Source of the DNA: Adiantum capillus-veneris
Taxonomy: Eukaryota; Streptophyta; Polypodiopsida; Polypodiales; Pteridaceae
Length of the DNA stretch: 64,000 nt
Assembly: GCA_014529385.2 (NCBI GenBank)
Contig: CM043945.1
Location: 139,792,241-139,856,240, forward strand
Reading direction: 5' to 3'
Under the pieces are notes generated by a model that did no database searches, was not told the origin of the DNA, and worked only from the letters and a program-made list of their open reading frames with translations. The translations under genes were made by a program, and so were the position numbers. Below, one piece after another: positions 1 to 15,148 of the stretch (its first letter is position 1; each line of letters begins with the position of its first letter).

Positions 1-217
1 GGCCTCCGCCCCCGAGGCCTTTAAAGTTGCCCCTGATTCTTGTCTGTGAAAATTTTGGTTTCCGGTGAGTGATTGTCCTTCACGCACGATGGCTTCTCCT
101 CATAATGGGGGCCTTACAAATGTGCGCTTTTACCACAGAAAATTACAAAGGGTAAATCAGGCTCCATACTTAACAACTCTGGCTACCTGCAAAATGTTGC
201 CCCGAGCGTCGATCTGA

Positions 218-229
218 GCTCTGATACCA
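218..229 (-). other. Primer-binding site, initiator tRNA-Met type
   Basis: The minus strand reads TGGTATCAGAGC, two bases after the LTR end. This is the usual copia primer site complementary to the 3' end of plant initiator tRNA-Met, and it fixes the orientation of the element. Confidence 0.85.
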
Positions 230-231
230 GT

Positions 232-423
232 TGAAGGAGTACGAGTGGAAGTGAGATGCGAGAGAGAGTGCGAGAAGAAGAGCACGACAATATGGTGAAC
301 TCACTCTACTGTAATGTGTAGAGCATAGTGAGTTCTTATTAGGTTTTTACAAAAGAATATGTGTACATACCTTGGGGCCCGCCCACTTACCTGGGCGACC
401 ACATTGGGCTTTATACCCCAACA
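232..423 (-). repeat. 192-bp copia LTR (5' LTR of the left-edge element)
   Basis: On the minus strand it begins TGTTGGGGTATAAAGCCC and ends CTCCTTCA. It is nearly identical to the plus-strand LTR of copia B at 25,600-25,791. Confidence 0.88.
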
Positions 424-657
424 CAATGTGCAAAGTAATCCTTCGAACAAGGAGTTGCTATGAAGAGATTTTGCGCAAGAAGCACAATAAAGGAGCTCTT
501 CTTCAAAGCACTCTACAGAAGCAAGAGCACTCTGGCACTGTGCACAACACAAAACGACCTTAGCTCTTTATCTGTACTCAAAATGATGGCTACATTTACA
601 ACCATAGCTCTTTATCTCTACTCAAAACGGGCTACATTACGTAATTGTATATATATT

Positions 658-722
<65 letters not shown>

Positions 723-2124
723 TATTTATGCATGTATGTAGGCACTAAGTATGGGAGCATGACACCCGAAGATTAAACTCTTCCTCTTGGGTATAGTCAT
801 TTTTTAATCGTGGTGTTGCGGTCATTGATCCACTCATGCATGGATTACCACAATGTACCTTTGGTTTTACCACGGTTGAGACTGTGATGATATCTAAAGA
901 GGTGCCACTTGACCTTTGGCACTACTAGCCCCTACTTACGTCTACTAGTATGTATATGTATCTACATACTTGTGTGCATATATACTTGTGTACGTATGTA
1001 TAGATGAGTGAGTAGGGTTGGGTTGGTCAAACTATTAAAAGGTGGTTTTCAATGAGTACTTTCAATCATGCTTGATAGCCGGTGAATCGGACTCATACAT
1101 CATAAGTTACATGCATTGGAAGTGGGCGGTTCCTTACTTAGAAAGTGGGTGCGGATGCATGCGAGGAAAGGCAAGTGGACTGATTTGATGGATTTAATTA
1201 GAAAATTTGTGGCCAAGAATTTTTGGAAATAGCCGAGGTGATAAGCTCCGAGCCCCCGGCTTTACAACGTCGCATTCGGTGCTCAGAGTCACCCGCCACG
1301 CCTCCACTAAGATTGCTCGGTGTGGGGAGCAAAATAGAAAATTTATTGGCTTAAGTGGGGAGGTGGGAGGATGGTGCCAAGTAGCAATGGAGTAATCCCA
1401 CATGGGGGGGAGCAAGTGGAAATTGGAGGGTATAAGGGGGGGAGTGGGTACCCCCTAAGGGTGTATCAAAGAAGCAAATGAAGCCTCCTTGCCTTGCTAA
1501 TGAGGGCTCGTGGGTGTTGGGGGAGAGACAGGGCACCCTTTTTCAGTTCCCACTGTTGCCCAAGCACCTAGCCACCTTTTTGGTCCACTGGACATCTCCC
1601 TTCCCCACTTGCCTTGGTCAAAAAGTGGCCGACAACTCATTTTTCACCCAAAAAAGGTCTAAAATGGACCGATTAAGGGTGCACAAAGGGGGAAATGATG
1701 TCAGCTAAGAGGAGAGAGAAAATCCCTTGGGATAAGAGCCAAAAATCCCACTTTTAATTGCTACAATTCCCTGTACAACCTTTTTGCTTACAGAGAGTAG
1801 CTTTTTTGGAGCTTTGAGAGAGACCCCATCTTCGAAAGCTTGTAACTCTCTCGTCTGTTGTCAGAATCAAGCATATGGATACTCTATGGAGGTCTACATG
1901 ACACAAACTCGTCTTTATGATCTTGGTTTTCATCAATTTTAATCATGGTTTGGGTTAGGACTGTTTCCCACCCAACTTTACAGGTGTTCAACATAGGTGT
2001 TTTCCGCAGCTTAATAGTGTCTCCTTTCGACGGTGTGGTGTGTGCAAGGCTATAGAGGTTGTTGTTTTTCTTCTTGTTTGCACGCTAACAAGCTCGTCTC
2101 AAGGCAGCGAGCACCAAGAGAGAT
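424..2124. other. No gene recognised
   Basis: All frames are short and broken. The stretch holds a TG/AT microsatellite at 661-717. Nothing else could be assigned to a gene or element family by eye. Confidence 0.5.
661..717. repeat. (GT)n/(AT)n microsatellite
   Basis: A short GT run is followed by about 25 uninterrupted AT units. Confidence 0.95.
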
Positions 2125-3082
2125 GAAACGGCGGGGGATCTTGTGGCTTTGCTTGTTTTTGGTAGTGGCAGGGGGGAATGCAGTCCCCTATTTCAGAGCG
2201 TGCTATACCTGGCGTAGAGGACAAGGATACTGAGGCACCCGTCCTAGACACACATGGATGCTACTATAGGGTAAAATATGGCGAGGAGGCGGACTTTGGT
2301 ACATCACAAAGTAAGGCGTTTCGACGCCATCTTCAAATTCTTATACATTCGACGTATAAGAATTGCTTTGTAAAGTTTAGAGACAAACTGTCTGATCATG
2401 CACACTCCATTGAGGACGCGCTGCATGCTAGATTTCCAAATTCCCCCGATCAACTTTTTTTACAACAGTGGTTGGAGGGCTACATAAAAACATTTTTGGA
2501 AAACAAGCGGTCCATTGTACGACGTGCAATAGCCAACCTGGTTAGAGATCTATACAGGATCTATCGCGGTGGAAACATGGTAGATGCGGAGTGCGAGTGG
2601 GCAATGCAAGAAAAGGGCGATCAACAGGCTGCAACGGGCTCATCCTACAGACAACAATGCAAAGCTTGCACCAGACAAACTCCCACTCATTATGGCTTGG
2701 GAGGCAAAGCAGCTTGGAATGACAAATATGTAAGGTTAATTAAATTACAACCTAAATCGGTGATTATAAAGATTGTAGTTAATGATTTGTTATTGTTATT
2801 GCTAACTTAGAAAAAAGATCAATGTTAATTAACCAACCAGAGAGATGGTCAAGTATCGGGAGCGGCATACATAATTTGATACTTGGGGATGGTTGTTCGA
2901 GAACAACCACATCTCTCTTCAGCAATTCAACGCAGCGGGATCACTACAAGCAGTAAGTTTAAACAAATAATTTTGTATCAAATGTTTTGAGCTGTTTATA
3001 TTTTTTAATTTGGTTTGGGTTTATGTAGAGTCAAGGTGATCAAACGTACGTGCCTCTGGACGAGGAGGAGGAGGAGGATTAG
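2125..3082 (+). pseudogene. Broken multi-exon gene of unknown function, acidic C-terminus
   Basis: An ATG at 2125 opens a hydrophobic, signal-like start (MKRRGILWLCLFLVV). The frame then shifts into a longer open stretch at 2178-2729 rich in charged helices (for example WLEGYIKTFLENKRSIVRR). A donor-like GTAAGG lies at 2730. A second coding piece at about 2840-2952 carries WGWLFENNHISLQQFNAAG with one in-frame stop. A GT-AG intron (2953-3028) follows, then a last exon ending PLDEEEEED and a stop at 3080-3082. The introns point to a nuclear gene rather than an LTR element. The family is not recognised. It lies about 5.7 kb upstream of the transposon fragment at 8.75 kb and could be another gene of that element; this is inference. 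Confidence 0.45.
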
Positions 3083-3299
3083 ATAGAAAAATATTTGTCC
3101 AAACTTTCATAAAGTCCCAATGTGGCACAATGTATATACAACTAGTTTCATTTTATTTGTAACTTTTTTAAATAGTTGATCTTCTACACATTAAATTGTG
3201 AAGGTAAAGTAAATTCAATTTCTATTTTTATTTATTTTTGTACACTCTTTCAAAAAAATTTGATGTTTCATTGTTTTATGCAGGTCAAAGAGAAAAGTG

Positions 3300-3337
3300 C
3301 TCATTTGGGCCACCCAAATTTGGGTGGCCCAAATGAG
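3300..3337. repeat. 38-bp perfect palindrome
   Basis: The left arm reads CTCATTTGGGCCACCCAAA and the right arm is its exact reverse complement with no spacer. It lies 218 bp after the stop codon of the broken gene ending at 3082. Confidence 0.95.
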
Positions 3338-3349
3338 GACCTTTATTTT

Positions 3350-3475
3350 TGAATAGGCATTTAGCGGTAATTAGCACGGTAACATGAGCGGCAATTTATG
3401 CGGTTATAGCTACGGATATATTACCGTAGCTATTACCACGACTATTGCTTTCAAAGCACTACCGCGGTTATTGCC
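3350..3475. repeat. Imperfect inverted repeat (hairpin), MITE-like
   Basis: Arms containing TAGCTACGG and CCGTAGCTA face each other around 3412-3434, with GCGGTAA-like and ACCGCGG-like blocks further out. It could be a small fold-back element. No clear target duplication was found. Confidence 0.45.
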
Positions 3476-3799
3476 ACCCACACAATATTTTCTCTTTCTA
3501 TTTTCCTATGTTTTTCCACGAAAATGCTAGCAATTATAGTGCACCCAAGCGTTGCCATTGCATGCAAAATGGAAATCCAATTGAAGTAGACTCTTCCTGC
3601 TCAGTCTATTTTGAGCCTACTATGGAGGATTAGGTGAACTTCAGCAAGTGGTAGAGGCTATCAACATCATAAAGTATAAAACTCTTGATGCTAAGAATCC
3701 ATTCTACATGGGAAAAACAAGTATCATGCATATTTCTTGATTCCTAGGTCATGACAAGCTTTTAAACCCAATGTAGTGTTGCATTTGACTAAAAACAAC

Positions 3800-3992
3800 A
3801 TATTTTCATGATTAGACCCATGCTACACCACATATTTTCATGATTACACCCATGCTAGACCACATAGAGAATTTAAACCCATGCTACACCACATATTTTC
3901 AGGATTACACCCATGCTACACCACATAGAGAATTTAAACCCATGCTATACCACATATTTTCATGATTACACCCATGCTACACCACATAGATA
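3800..3992. repeat. Tandem repeat, unit about 31 bp, six copies
   Basis: The core CCCATGCTACACCACATA recurs at about 3817, 3849, 3880, 3911, 3941 and 3971. The link between cores alternates between a TATTTTCATGATTA type and a GAGAATTTAAA type, so the working unit is a 62-bp dimer. The copies have no unique spacers. Confidence 0.9.
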
Positions 3993-5478
3993 ATTTTTCA
4001 CTCAATCATCTATTTTTACCGTTAACTTCAATGGATTCCAAATGTAAGTAGGGGGTACCAGCTGAAGAAAATTCCTCAAAACATGAGAATCCCAGTTGAT
4101 ACGGTTGTGAAAGCAGAAGAATAATCAATCCTCCATCCAATGTTCAAATTAAGGTATTGAGATAAGAGAGAATAGGCCCATATTAGTGGTAACACGAATG
4201 GCCACAAAGAGGCTTTAGTTACATGTGTGTTGGATCTATTCTACGACCGCCTGTAGATTACAAGGAGACTGGTGCATGTAGCCATGGGTCGATCTTGCTT
4301 TATGCATGCACCTTGGGAGTATCCTAAGCCAGGCGCGACCAGGACATGTGTGAGACGTTCAACTACAAGTAGCACGCAACATGCTGGCTGAGGGACGGGG
4401 GATGTCTTGTTTTCTTAAGTTTAGATTGAAGATTGTTGTTAATGAGTTGAGAGCGTGTGAATGGTCACGTTGCTAGTGAAGAGATCGAAGTTTAAGGGGG
4501 ATTGAGCTCGACTCTCGTGCGAAGCTCTTTTTTTAATGTGAAGCCTTTCTCTAAGGATGAGAGCAAAGATGCTTTCAAGAATGGAAGCATCTGAATAATG
4601 AATGAATAAAAGGCGAGTGGAGCCAGTAGTAGGTGTGCCATGAAGTATAAGGTTGCCATAGTCCCAAATATTTTTGATTGTGCATACGATTAAGTACAAA
4701 AAGTTTGTAGTTTTTATATTTTGCATACCTATCATGGGTTCACATGACTACATCCATATTTTTACATGTATATATGTATTATAAGAGTACACATTGGTAA
4801 TTCACCTTCATACTAACACCCACAAAGCATCTAAAAGCATTCAAACATGTTTTCTTATGACAATTCTAGACATAACTACAAAGCCTAAAAATTGCACGAA
4901 TGAAAAAATTGGCTTTGGCATTGTGGCCATATCAATCTTTTTGAAAAGTATGTACTTATAGTGCAATTGGTATTGTATGCTTAGGTTTGGACTAAAGCTT
5001 ATTCATCAAAGGAAATGAACAATATTTGACACAATACATTTCTAACTTAAAATGAGTCCAATTTCTCTAAACTAGAATTTATTTCTAATATTAAGTGCCC
5101 CAAAACTCAAGAAATATGCAATACATAGTGACAAAGATAATGATGAAGGCTAAGTATGTAACACTCTAGAAGTCACTAAGAAATGTTTTAGGGTGGTCTA
5201 TGGACAAACTTATGAAAAATGTGCAAAAGCAACACACATGTTTTGACATGGTTTAGGTTAAAGAGCACTTATGAAAGACAATCCAAGAGCTAGAATCCAT
5301 AGCCCAAAAAAAATTCCAAGTTTTTTCAGCTATCTGTGTGGATATCAAACACTCTAAGACCTCATTGACATCCCTTGTAATAATTCTAAGACATTTTTTG
5401 GTTAAGAGGACATAGAAATGTCCTTTACCAATCTAGTGTTTAATTAAACTTCAATAAGAGTGAATATGAAACCAATGT

Positions 5479-5568
<90 letters not shown>

Positions 5569-7237
5569 GAACCTTCAAGATGCAAGAGAGAGAATAAAAC
5601 CTAAGTTTAGGATTGAATAATTTAAATTCAAAATCCAAAAAAATGGCGTTACCTCAATATAAATATATTCAATCAAACAAATTATGCAAAGAAATGGCAC
5701 CTTGAAACCAAATACACAATATCATTTTTTTAAAAATTGAAAGAGAAATATTTTCCATTGTAAATGCTTGTTTGAAAGAACCATTTTTTTGTGTAAATTC
5801 TATCAAGAAAAAGAATATTAACATTTTCTTTTACATGGAACCACAACCAAAGTAAACCTACTGCTATGCATATGAAATGCCATGGTGCACGAACAGATCA
5901 TATGAAAACTAAGAAAAACCATATAGATCGAATAAATGCATGGCAAGTAACAATGGATGTAAGAGGCCACCATGCTTAAGGAATGGTGTCACTACTTCTC
6001 AAGAAACTATGACACCATGGTCTCCCCAAAAAACAATCAGCAACCAAACCCACCATCATTCATTCCCAATAGCAAAAAAGTGAACCATGACTTTGAGGGA
6101 GCCATACCCTTCAAGTGAATGACCGATGCCCCCACCAACCTTCCTTCCCCTGCCACACAATGGGAAAGTCGTTGCCAAACCAACATTGGACCCTTGGAAG
6201 CCATTCTCCTCTTGATGAAGGGGTGGAGGGCCTCCTCCTCCCCTTTCCCAAAAATTTGAGATGGACATAGTGTAGCGAGCAAGCAAACCTTCTCTTGGGA
6301 AATGCTATGGGTATTGAGAGGTGTGGGAGAAGATGCTTAAAAAAATCTTAATAAAAATCCCATTATGCTTCTTTTTAAAAAAACAAGAGAGACGAATGAC
6401 CTCAAATCAAAGAAGTATGAGAAAAGTTACATCATTAAAGGGGGGTTCAGACTATGCATGCCCATGGAATAGCACAAGGGCATGAATAACCGAGGCTAAA
6501 GCTAATTGGCCAAGAAAAACAAGAGTGACATTGGGACGCACCGCATTCATAGGTGGCCTAAACCCCTCAAAAAAAGGGAACGTTCATGGTCTCTTCAACT
6601 CAAAACATGGATAGGCATTGATCACATCACCACATAGCCCAAGAGTGATTCCCTTAACCAGTTGGATGAAGATGAATTGGTGCTCAAGAGATACACATTT
6701 GAAAACTATGTGTAGTTTGAATGGATTGTGTTAGAAACTACAAAAATCTCAAAAGCTACTTTGCATAGTCTGAATGTGCCCCAAGATGGCATGCCCAATT
6801 AGCGAGAGTTCAAACCATGTGAGTGTGTACAATGAAAGTGTGGGAATCGTTTCTCAAAATAAACCTTGGAAGATTTTGTGAAAGTGTTTGATGACAACTT
6901 TTTCATGGGTAAAGAAATAAAATTCATAATTTCCCACACAATGCATATGTTCATGATGGCCTTTTCTCCAAGGCTAAAAAACAAACCAAATTTACGTCCT
7001 TTGCCACTTGCTACGTAGCTACATGCCAACTATTCATTTTGGTTTGGAGAAGGCCATAGAGGAGATGTTGCAAAATCCTGCAAAATTGTCACCGCTAAAG
7101 TCAGTTATTTCTCTATTGACATGTTATATTGTGCTTTGTGTTAGGATTTGATGCCCATCTTAGGACTAAAATACTACTGGTCAATAGAGCTTTAGAACAG
7201 CTAGAAAAATGTTGTTTGCCTACCTGCAAGTCCCAAT
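3993..7237. other. No gene recognised; contains a CT/CA microsatellite
   Basis: The open frames here (for example at 4439-4735 on the minus strand) have no recognisable domain and are low in complexity. The only clear structure is the microsatellite at 5484-5566. The right end may hold the degraded 5' part of the LINE described next. Confidence 0.45.
5484..5566. repeat. (CT)n(CA)n compound microsatellite
   Basis: About 15 CT units pass directly into about 26 CA units. Confidence 0.95.
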
Positions 7238-7689
7238 TCAAGTAGTGGAAATCATGGTGGTGGCCTAAGAATAGACATTTAAACCAAGGACATTTACAAC
7301 ACCATATTGGTGTTGACGGATTGGTTGGAAGGCCAAGAACTTTTGGATCTTTGAGAATGCCCTCAAAATAGCCAGGTTCATAAAGGTTATACAAGAAAGC
7401 AGGTAAGTGATTATCACCACTGGCAAATGGAAGAACTCTGAAGAGTGGAATAGGGCAATTTTGGCATCGTGATGTCTGACTTGGATGTTTAAGGGTATGG
7501 GTCTTTGCTCATATCGAGGTTGCTCTCTGTTCATCCAATCTTTGTGCTGATTGTTGTGGCGTGACTCCCCTCTCAGCCAATGTATCACCAATGTGCCAAT
7601 GGTATTTGGGAGATGTTATGGCTCATTTTTTAAAATGAACATAAAAAATCTCAAGAATGTGTCATTAGAGCATTGGGTACCACGCCAAT

Positions 7690-8706
7690 AAGGTATGCAT
7701 TTGGTGGGATCTCAAAAAGCCCCAGCCCAAGAATCTGGTGAACTTTGGCACCTTCTTTTGTGCTTTCTTTAACTGTAACAAGTTTGGGCACTCTTCGAGA
7801 TTGTGTCATGCTTCCCTGGCCACGGGCCTTGGCCCGGTAGTTGGTGAAAAAGTCACTCCTACAATGCTCCAAATGGATATTAAAATGGGGACTCCTCCAA
7901 TGAATATTGATGAAAAGGAACAAGAAGAAGGGCAGCCTAATGCAAGCAAGGAAACCATGGAGAATTCAAAGAAACTCGCTAAAGCCCTTCGCAGTAGTGG
8001 GAAGGCCACTCCCAATTACTGTTTCACATCCACCGCCCATTAAAAAATGACATCCTTGGTGCTTCTGAAGATTGTTTTATCACCTACATTTAGCAAGAAA
8101 GATGAGGGATGGTAGGAAATCTCCAATGTCTCATGCAAGAGATTCAAATCATCCCAGGCACATGCAGCTAGGTGGATGAAAGAAGCCCCACTAGATATGC
8201 CAACAAAACCCTTCCTCTATGATAACATCTTTGAGGTTCTTCACGATACCAACCCAAAAAATCTCATGGGATAAAGGATCAATGGAAGAGAATAGTAGGA
8301 AAGAAGGAATAGAAGAAGGCTTCCTTGAGGTGGAGGAGTTTGTACCCCTATCTCAATAATGGAAGAGTTGGTTTTCCAATCTTGGAATGTGAAGGGGCTT
8401 AAAACCCACGAGAAGAGCACACTCATTTGGGAGGAAGTCAAAAAAGGCAAGGAGATCAACTTTGAGGCTATCTAGGAGCATCACTTGGATGCTTCAAGCA
8501 AGAGAAAGCAAACATTTGGAAAGAAACTTGTCTTATATGCAGAGGGTGCTGATGGATTTAGTGGCATCCTCTGTGATATGGACATGGATCTCCAGACAAA
8601 GGTGGTGTTTCATCATCCCTCTGGGATGTGTATGCTATGTGGTAGGAGACTCATGGTCACGTATCATAAGGGTAAAGAGGTTGTGCCCATGCTAGGTCAA
8701 CAATAA
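7690..8706 (+). pseudogene. LINE (non-LTR retrotransposon) remnant: zinc-knuckle and endonuclease parts
   Basis: At about 7756-7806 the translation gives a gag-type knuckle remnant (NCNKFGHSSRLCH). From the ATG at 8359 a second frame reads FQSWNVKGLKTHEKSTLIW and then EHHLDASSKRK and YAEGADGFSGI, the order expected for the N-terminal half of a LINE apurinic-like endonuclease. One TAG (8473-8475) replaces the expected Gln before EHH. No reverse transcriptase follows; the sequence passes into the transposon fragment starting near 8745. The family call rests on motif shape only. Confidence 0.5.
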
Positions 8707-8744
8707 CACTAAAGTCGTCTATATTTGTTGAAGCACATATTTTT

Positions 8745-9357
8745 TGCACATGGTGCATTTTTCCTTCCCATATATGGTTCATTGGGCATTTGAAGTGGAA
8801 AATGGAGCACTCACACTATCAAGAAAAAGAAGTCTACTTCAAAAATACACATCATGGAGGTGGAAGGAAAATGAGCAATGCTCTGCACGAGATGTTCAAT
8901 TGGTTCTATAGAGTTTTAATGGGAAGTGAGGAGAAGAAGACGAGTAAAAAGTAGAGTGAAATGCAAGATAACAAAATTGATTAACTTCACGTAGTCACTA
9001 TTATATCAAGCCTCAAGTAGTGCAAGAGATTATTTTCGATGGTGGCTAGAGACTAGGCGACAAAATGGAAAGTGTTGGGTAGAAAACTGATCCTTTTTTG
9101 TCAAATTTACCATCTCTATTGTAAACGTGCATAGCAATGCCAAGTGAGTCTTTGATGGCACAATCAATGGTTTCGTGTATGAAGTTTGGTTTTTTTATAA
9201 AAAAATATTAGTTTTTTAAAGTTTTCTAAAATTTTAATTAAAAAATTGTACTATATAAGTCAAAACTCATAAGTTGAGGCTCATTTTTTATTCACATGTT
9301 CTACAAGATCCTCTTGAGCATACAGTCATATCTTGCATCCGTGGATGGCGCACAAAT
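8745..9357 (+). pseudogene. C-terminal end of DNA-transposon transposase, second copy (G2)
   Basis: The translation MEHSHYQEKEVYFKNTHHG with SNALHEMFNWFYRVL matches, position by position, the last exon of the candidate transposase at 37,243-37,560. DNA similarity continues through the non-coding link that follows (for example the shared TATAAGTCAAAACTCA). The reading frame is broken. The fragment is interrupted at 9358 by a solo LTR and resumes at 10,955. Confidence 0.7.
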
Positions 9358-9734
9358 TGTCATAATAATCAATATCTAATTCTCCTAAATGATTTTCTCA
9401 TATTAAACTGATCATTTAATGTGGGGAAGGCCAGGGGAGAAAAAGCTAGAATATTGGTTAAGCTAGCAGACCGGCCACAGTAGGGATCCAAAGGAGGGAA
9501 AATAGGGATCCAAAGGGGGGGCCATCTGCAAAAGAGCCATGTGCAACAATGGGCTAAAAAGACCCTAAGGTTCAGCCCATTAAGACTTCCAAAATGCTAA
9601 GGTTCCAAAATTCAAAGGTTGTGTCCAAAGGTCAACCCTAGGGAAAATTGGATGCTTTGTGTGTGCCCTAAAAGTCTTTGCACATCCCTACATGGGAGGG
9701 GGCGAGCCCTAAAGGTAGGGTATGAGAGAGAAAG

Positions 9735-9809
<75 letters not shown>

Positions 9810-10954
9810 GGGGATGAGGGACACATGTCAGCTCCCTAGGCCAGATGCCCACAAGGTGTGCCCAATTTCTATTGGATGACCTTGAAGTGGACCAATGAGA
9901 ATTAAGCTAGAGTAAATCTAGTTTAATTAATTTAAAAACATTTAATAAAAGAAACCAATGAGAATTAAGTCTCCTAGAAGACTATTGGGCAGTCTCCCAA
10001 GGGGTCAATGAGCATTCAGGAGCCCCATGGCTTGCCTGATTCCTATTGGCCAGGAGGCAAAAAGGTCCAATGAGAGTTTAGTTTAATTATTTAATTACCT
10101 AAAGCTCTCACAAAAGGGGAAAGGGGGACACATGTCAGAAGGCTATCACTTATGCTGCTTAATTGTAATTGGCTTGACTTGGGGAGGGCCAATGAGGCTT
10201 CAGCAAGAGCAATTAGCAAGAGGGCTCGCCCAAGAGAGAGAGGGGGCTGATTTTTGCAAGGCATTATCACACACACACTCACAGAAGCTCATGTGTGAAG
10301 AAAGAGAAGACTATCTCTTCCCAAGCTTTAATGGAGAACTCATCACCTACTCCAAGCTTGTGAGATAGAAGCCTACATCAACACTCTCTTGGCATGTGGA
10401 TGCAAATCCAACCAAGAGCCAAGCTTCAATGCATGCTCATCTCCTCTACCAAGCTAATTACTAAGCTAAGCTATGCTACATATGAGTGATTATGTGAGGA
10501 GATGTACATCTTTCTCGTAAGATACTCCTTCTTCCTCTGAATCTACTCTCATACCCTGCTAGCTCTCACCATCTTCGAAGGTGTGTGAGGTCTTGGGTCT
10601 GAGAACGGGGATAATTCAAGTTGTGTTTGTTAAGTGTTTTGCTTAGTGCATGAAGTTTCCATCTTCATTGCACTAGCTAGTCTTGAAGGAACACAAAGAA
10701 TTGTATTGTACAATGTCTCTCTTGATGGGAGAAACCATAATACAAAGCCTTTTGGAGGGGGGACCGGCTCCATGAAAATCCGGTCCTCAACTGTTGACAA
10801 TAGCTTAATTTCTCTCTCTTTTGAAAGTATTGTCGATGCTATCTAACTAGATGTTATGCTTTTTGTTGCTCTCTCCACCCAAGCACTCTTGTAATTCTCA
10901 TTAGGAATCTATTCTAATGAAATGCCCACTATGTTCATGCTAATTTCCGCTACA
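9358..10954 (+). mobile_element. Solo LTR, about 1.6 kb
   Basis: The ends (TGTCATAAT... and ...TTTCCGCTACA) match those of the minus-strand solo LTR at 58,202-59,640, and both share the start block AAATGATTTTCTCATATTA and a GC-rich block with the GGACCGGCTCC theme. No primer site follows and no polypurine tract precedes it, so it is a solo LTR rather than part of a whole element. The flanks CAAAT and CATAA do not match well, so the duplication has decayed or been lost. It splits the G2 transposon copy. Confidence 0.7.
9736..9806. repeat. (CA)n microsatellite inside the solo LTR
   Basis: About 35 uninterrupted CA units. Confidence 0.95.
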
Positions 10955-11155
10955 CATAAGTTATTAGGCCATTAAATGTTACACAAATCACTACACACAC
11001 CAATGGTACCACCACCCCTCATACCAAAGTAAATCCACAAGCATTAATTCATGTGAAATCCACCACATCGAATCCAGAACCCCAACTCACAGATGATGTG
11101 AACCAAACTGCAAACCGGATAGATGCACGTAGAGAAAATGGGTGGATATGTAAAC
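10955..11155 (+). pseudogene. N-terminal fragment of the H3-fold protein gene, second copy (G2)
   Basis: One open frame gives TTHTNGTTTPHTKVNPQ then STTSNPEPQLTDDV. This aligns with the start of the protein encoded at 37,870 (TTHNNTTTTTHTIENLQP, then IASNPHPQPQVDNLV). The frame ends after GWICKHCAHK at about 11,170. The coiled-coil and histone-fold parts are absent here. Its place, directly after the transposase end once the solo LTR is removed, repeats the gene order of the larger copy. Confidence 0.6.
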
Positions 11156-12060
11156 ATTGTGCACACAAGTGAATTATCACCACTCAAGCGAATTAGGTTC
11201 CAAGATCATTAACTTGGACTCATAAACACGATCTTGAGTAGTTGCTAATCCATGGCAAGCTCACCATAAACAAGAGAGATATAATGAAAAATGGAATGGT
11301 TTTGTTTATTCATGAAACAAGCTTTAAGTAGCTCTATAGCCGTGCACCAATACATGTGGGATAATTCCACATTTTCCCTCTTTGACTCATACGGTAGTAC
11401 TTTAGGAAAAAGCTCACACTTTACACACTATAGTACATTGGTTAGTTTATTTGTGGGGAATCTCCTTGTGGAGTTAGAATTGAATTCCAACCTCGGGCCA
11501 ATATTGAGATTAATTTGCAAGGTGGGGCTCTTTCCACCTTTTCCATTTCCCACTTCCCTGCTCTCTGTGCCTTCTCTCTACCTACTAATTTTTGTTGTAC
11601 GTCTCCCTCTTCCTCCTCTTTCCTATGTTTCTCCTCAGCTCTTTGATTTTCTTTTCCTCTCATGATTTAGATTTAGGGTCACCTGGTACTACCTTTGGAA
11701 CCATTTTTTTAATACAAGGGACAAACCTTCGCGAGACATAGTCTTGATGGTTGATTGAACTATAGGCTGCGATATGAAGCATGGTATTTTCTCATCAAGA
11801 AGAGCGCTCGCATAGTCTTGTTCCACTCTTCCAAGCCTTTGTAGAGTAGAAAGGGATTGGGGATCCAGAAGAGGTGTGTGGGTGGCATGATTTAACGGTG
11901 GTAAATAATCAAAAATCTCCCGCATGGTTGTTTGATCCTTTGTTGATGGTTGGGGAGACTATGGGCTTTAAGAGCGGATTGTGATTGTTGGTTATCCATT
12001 GGTGGAGGTTTTGGGACCTCCACATGAAGGAAGGTTTTTTACCAAGGCACTAGGATTCAT
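11156..12060. other. No gene recognised
   Basis: The frames are short. An open frame at 11,291-11,665 is T/C-rich without a recognisable motif. Confidence 0.4.
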
Positions 12061-12069
12061 GTTGATACT

Positions 12070-15148
<3,079 letters not shown>

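Larger units (their letters stand above)
1..423 (-). mobile_element. 5' end of a Ty1/copia element, cut by the window edge
   Basis: Read on the minus strand this is an LTR (423 to 232) followed by a primer-binding site and about 220 bp of untranslated leader running out of the window. The LTR matches the one at 25,600-25,791 on the plus strand, has the same 192-bp length and has the same TG...CA ends, so both belong to one family. The pol part of the element would lie to the left of this window. The flank at 424 gives one side of the insertion; the other side is not visible, so a target duplication cannot be tested. Confidence 0.85.

Noticed and set aside
3800-3992. CRISPR-like array
   Set aside because: Units are head-to-tail with no unique spacers, and the setting is a plant genome.
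4439-4735. 98-codon minus-strand open frame
   Set aside because: No motif, no homologous segment elsewhere in the window, low-complexity surroundings.
6037-6286. Overlapping minus-strand open frames
   Set aside because: Two overlapping frames without family features; composition effect.
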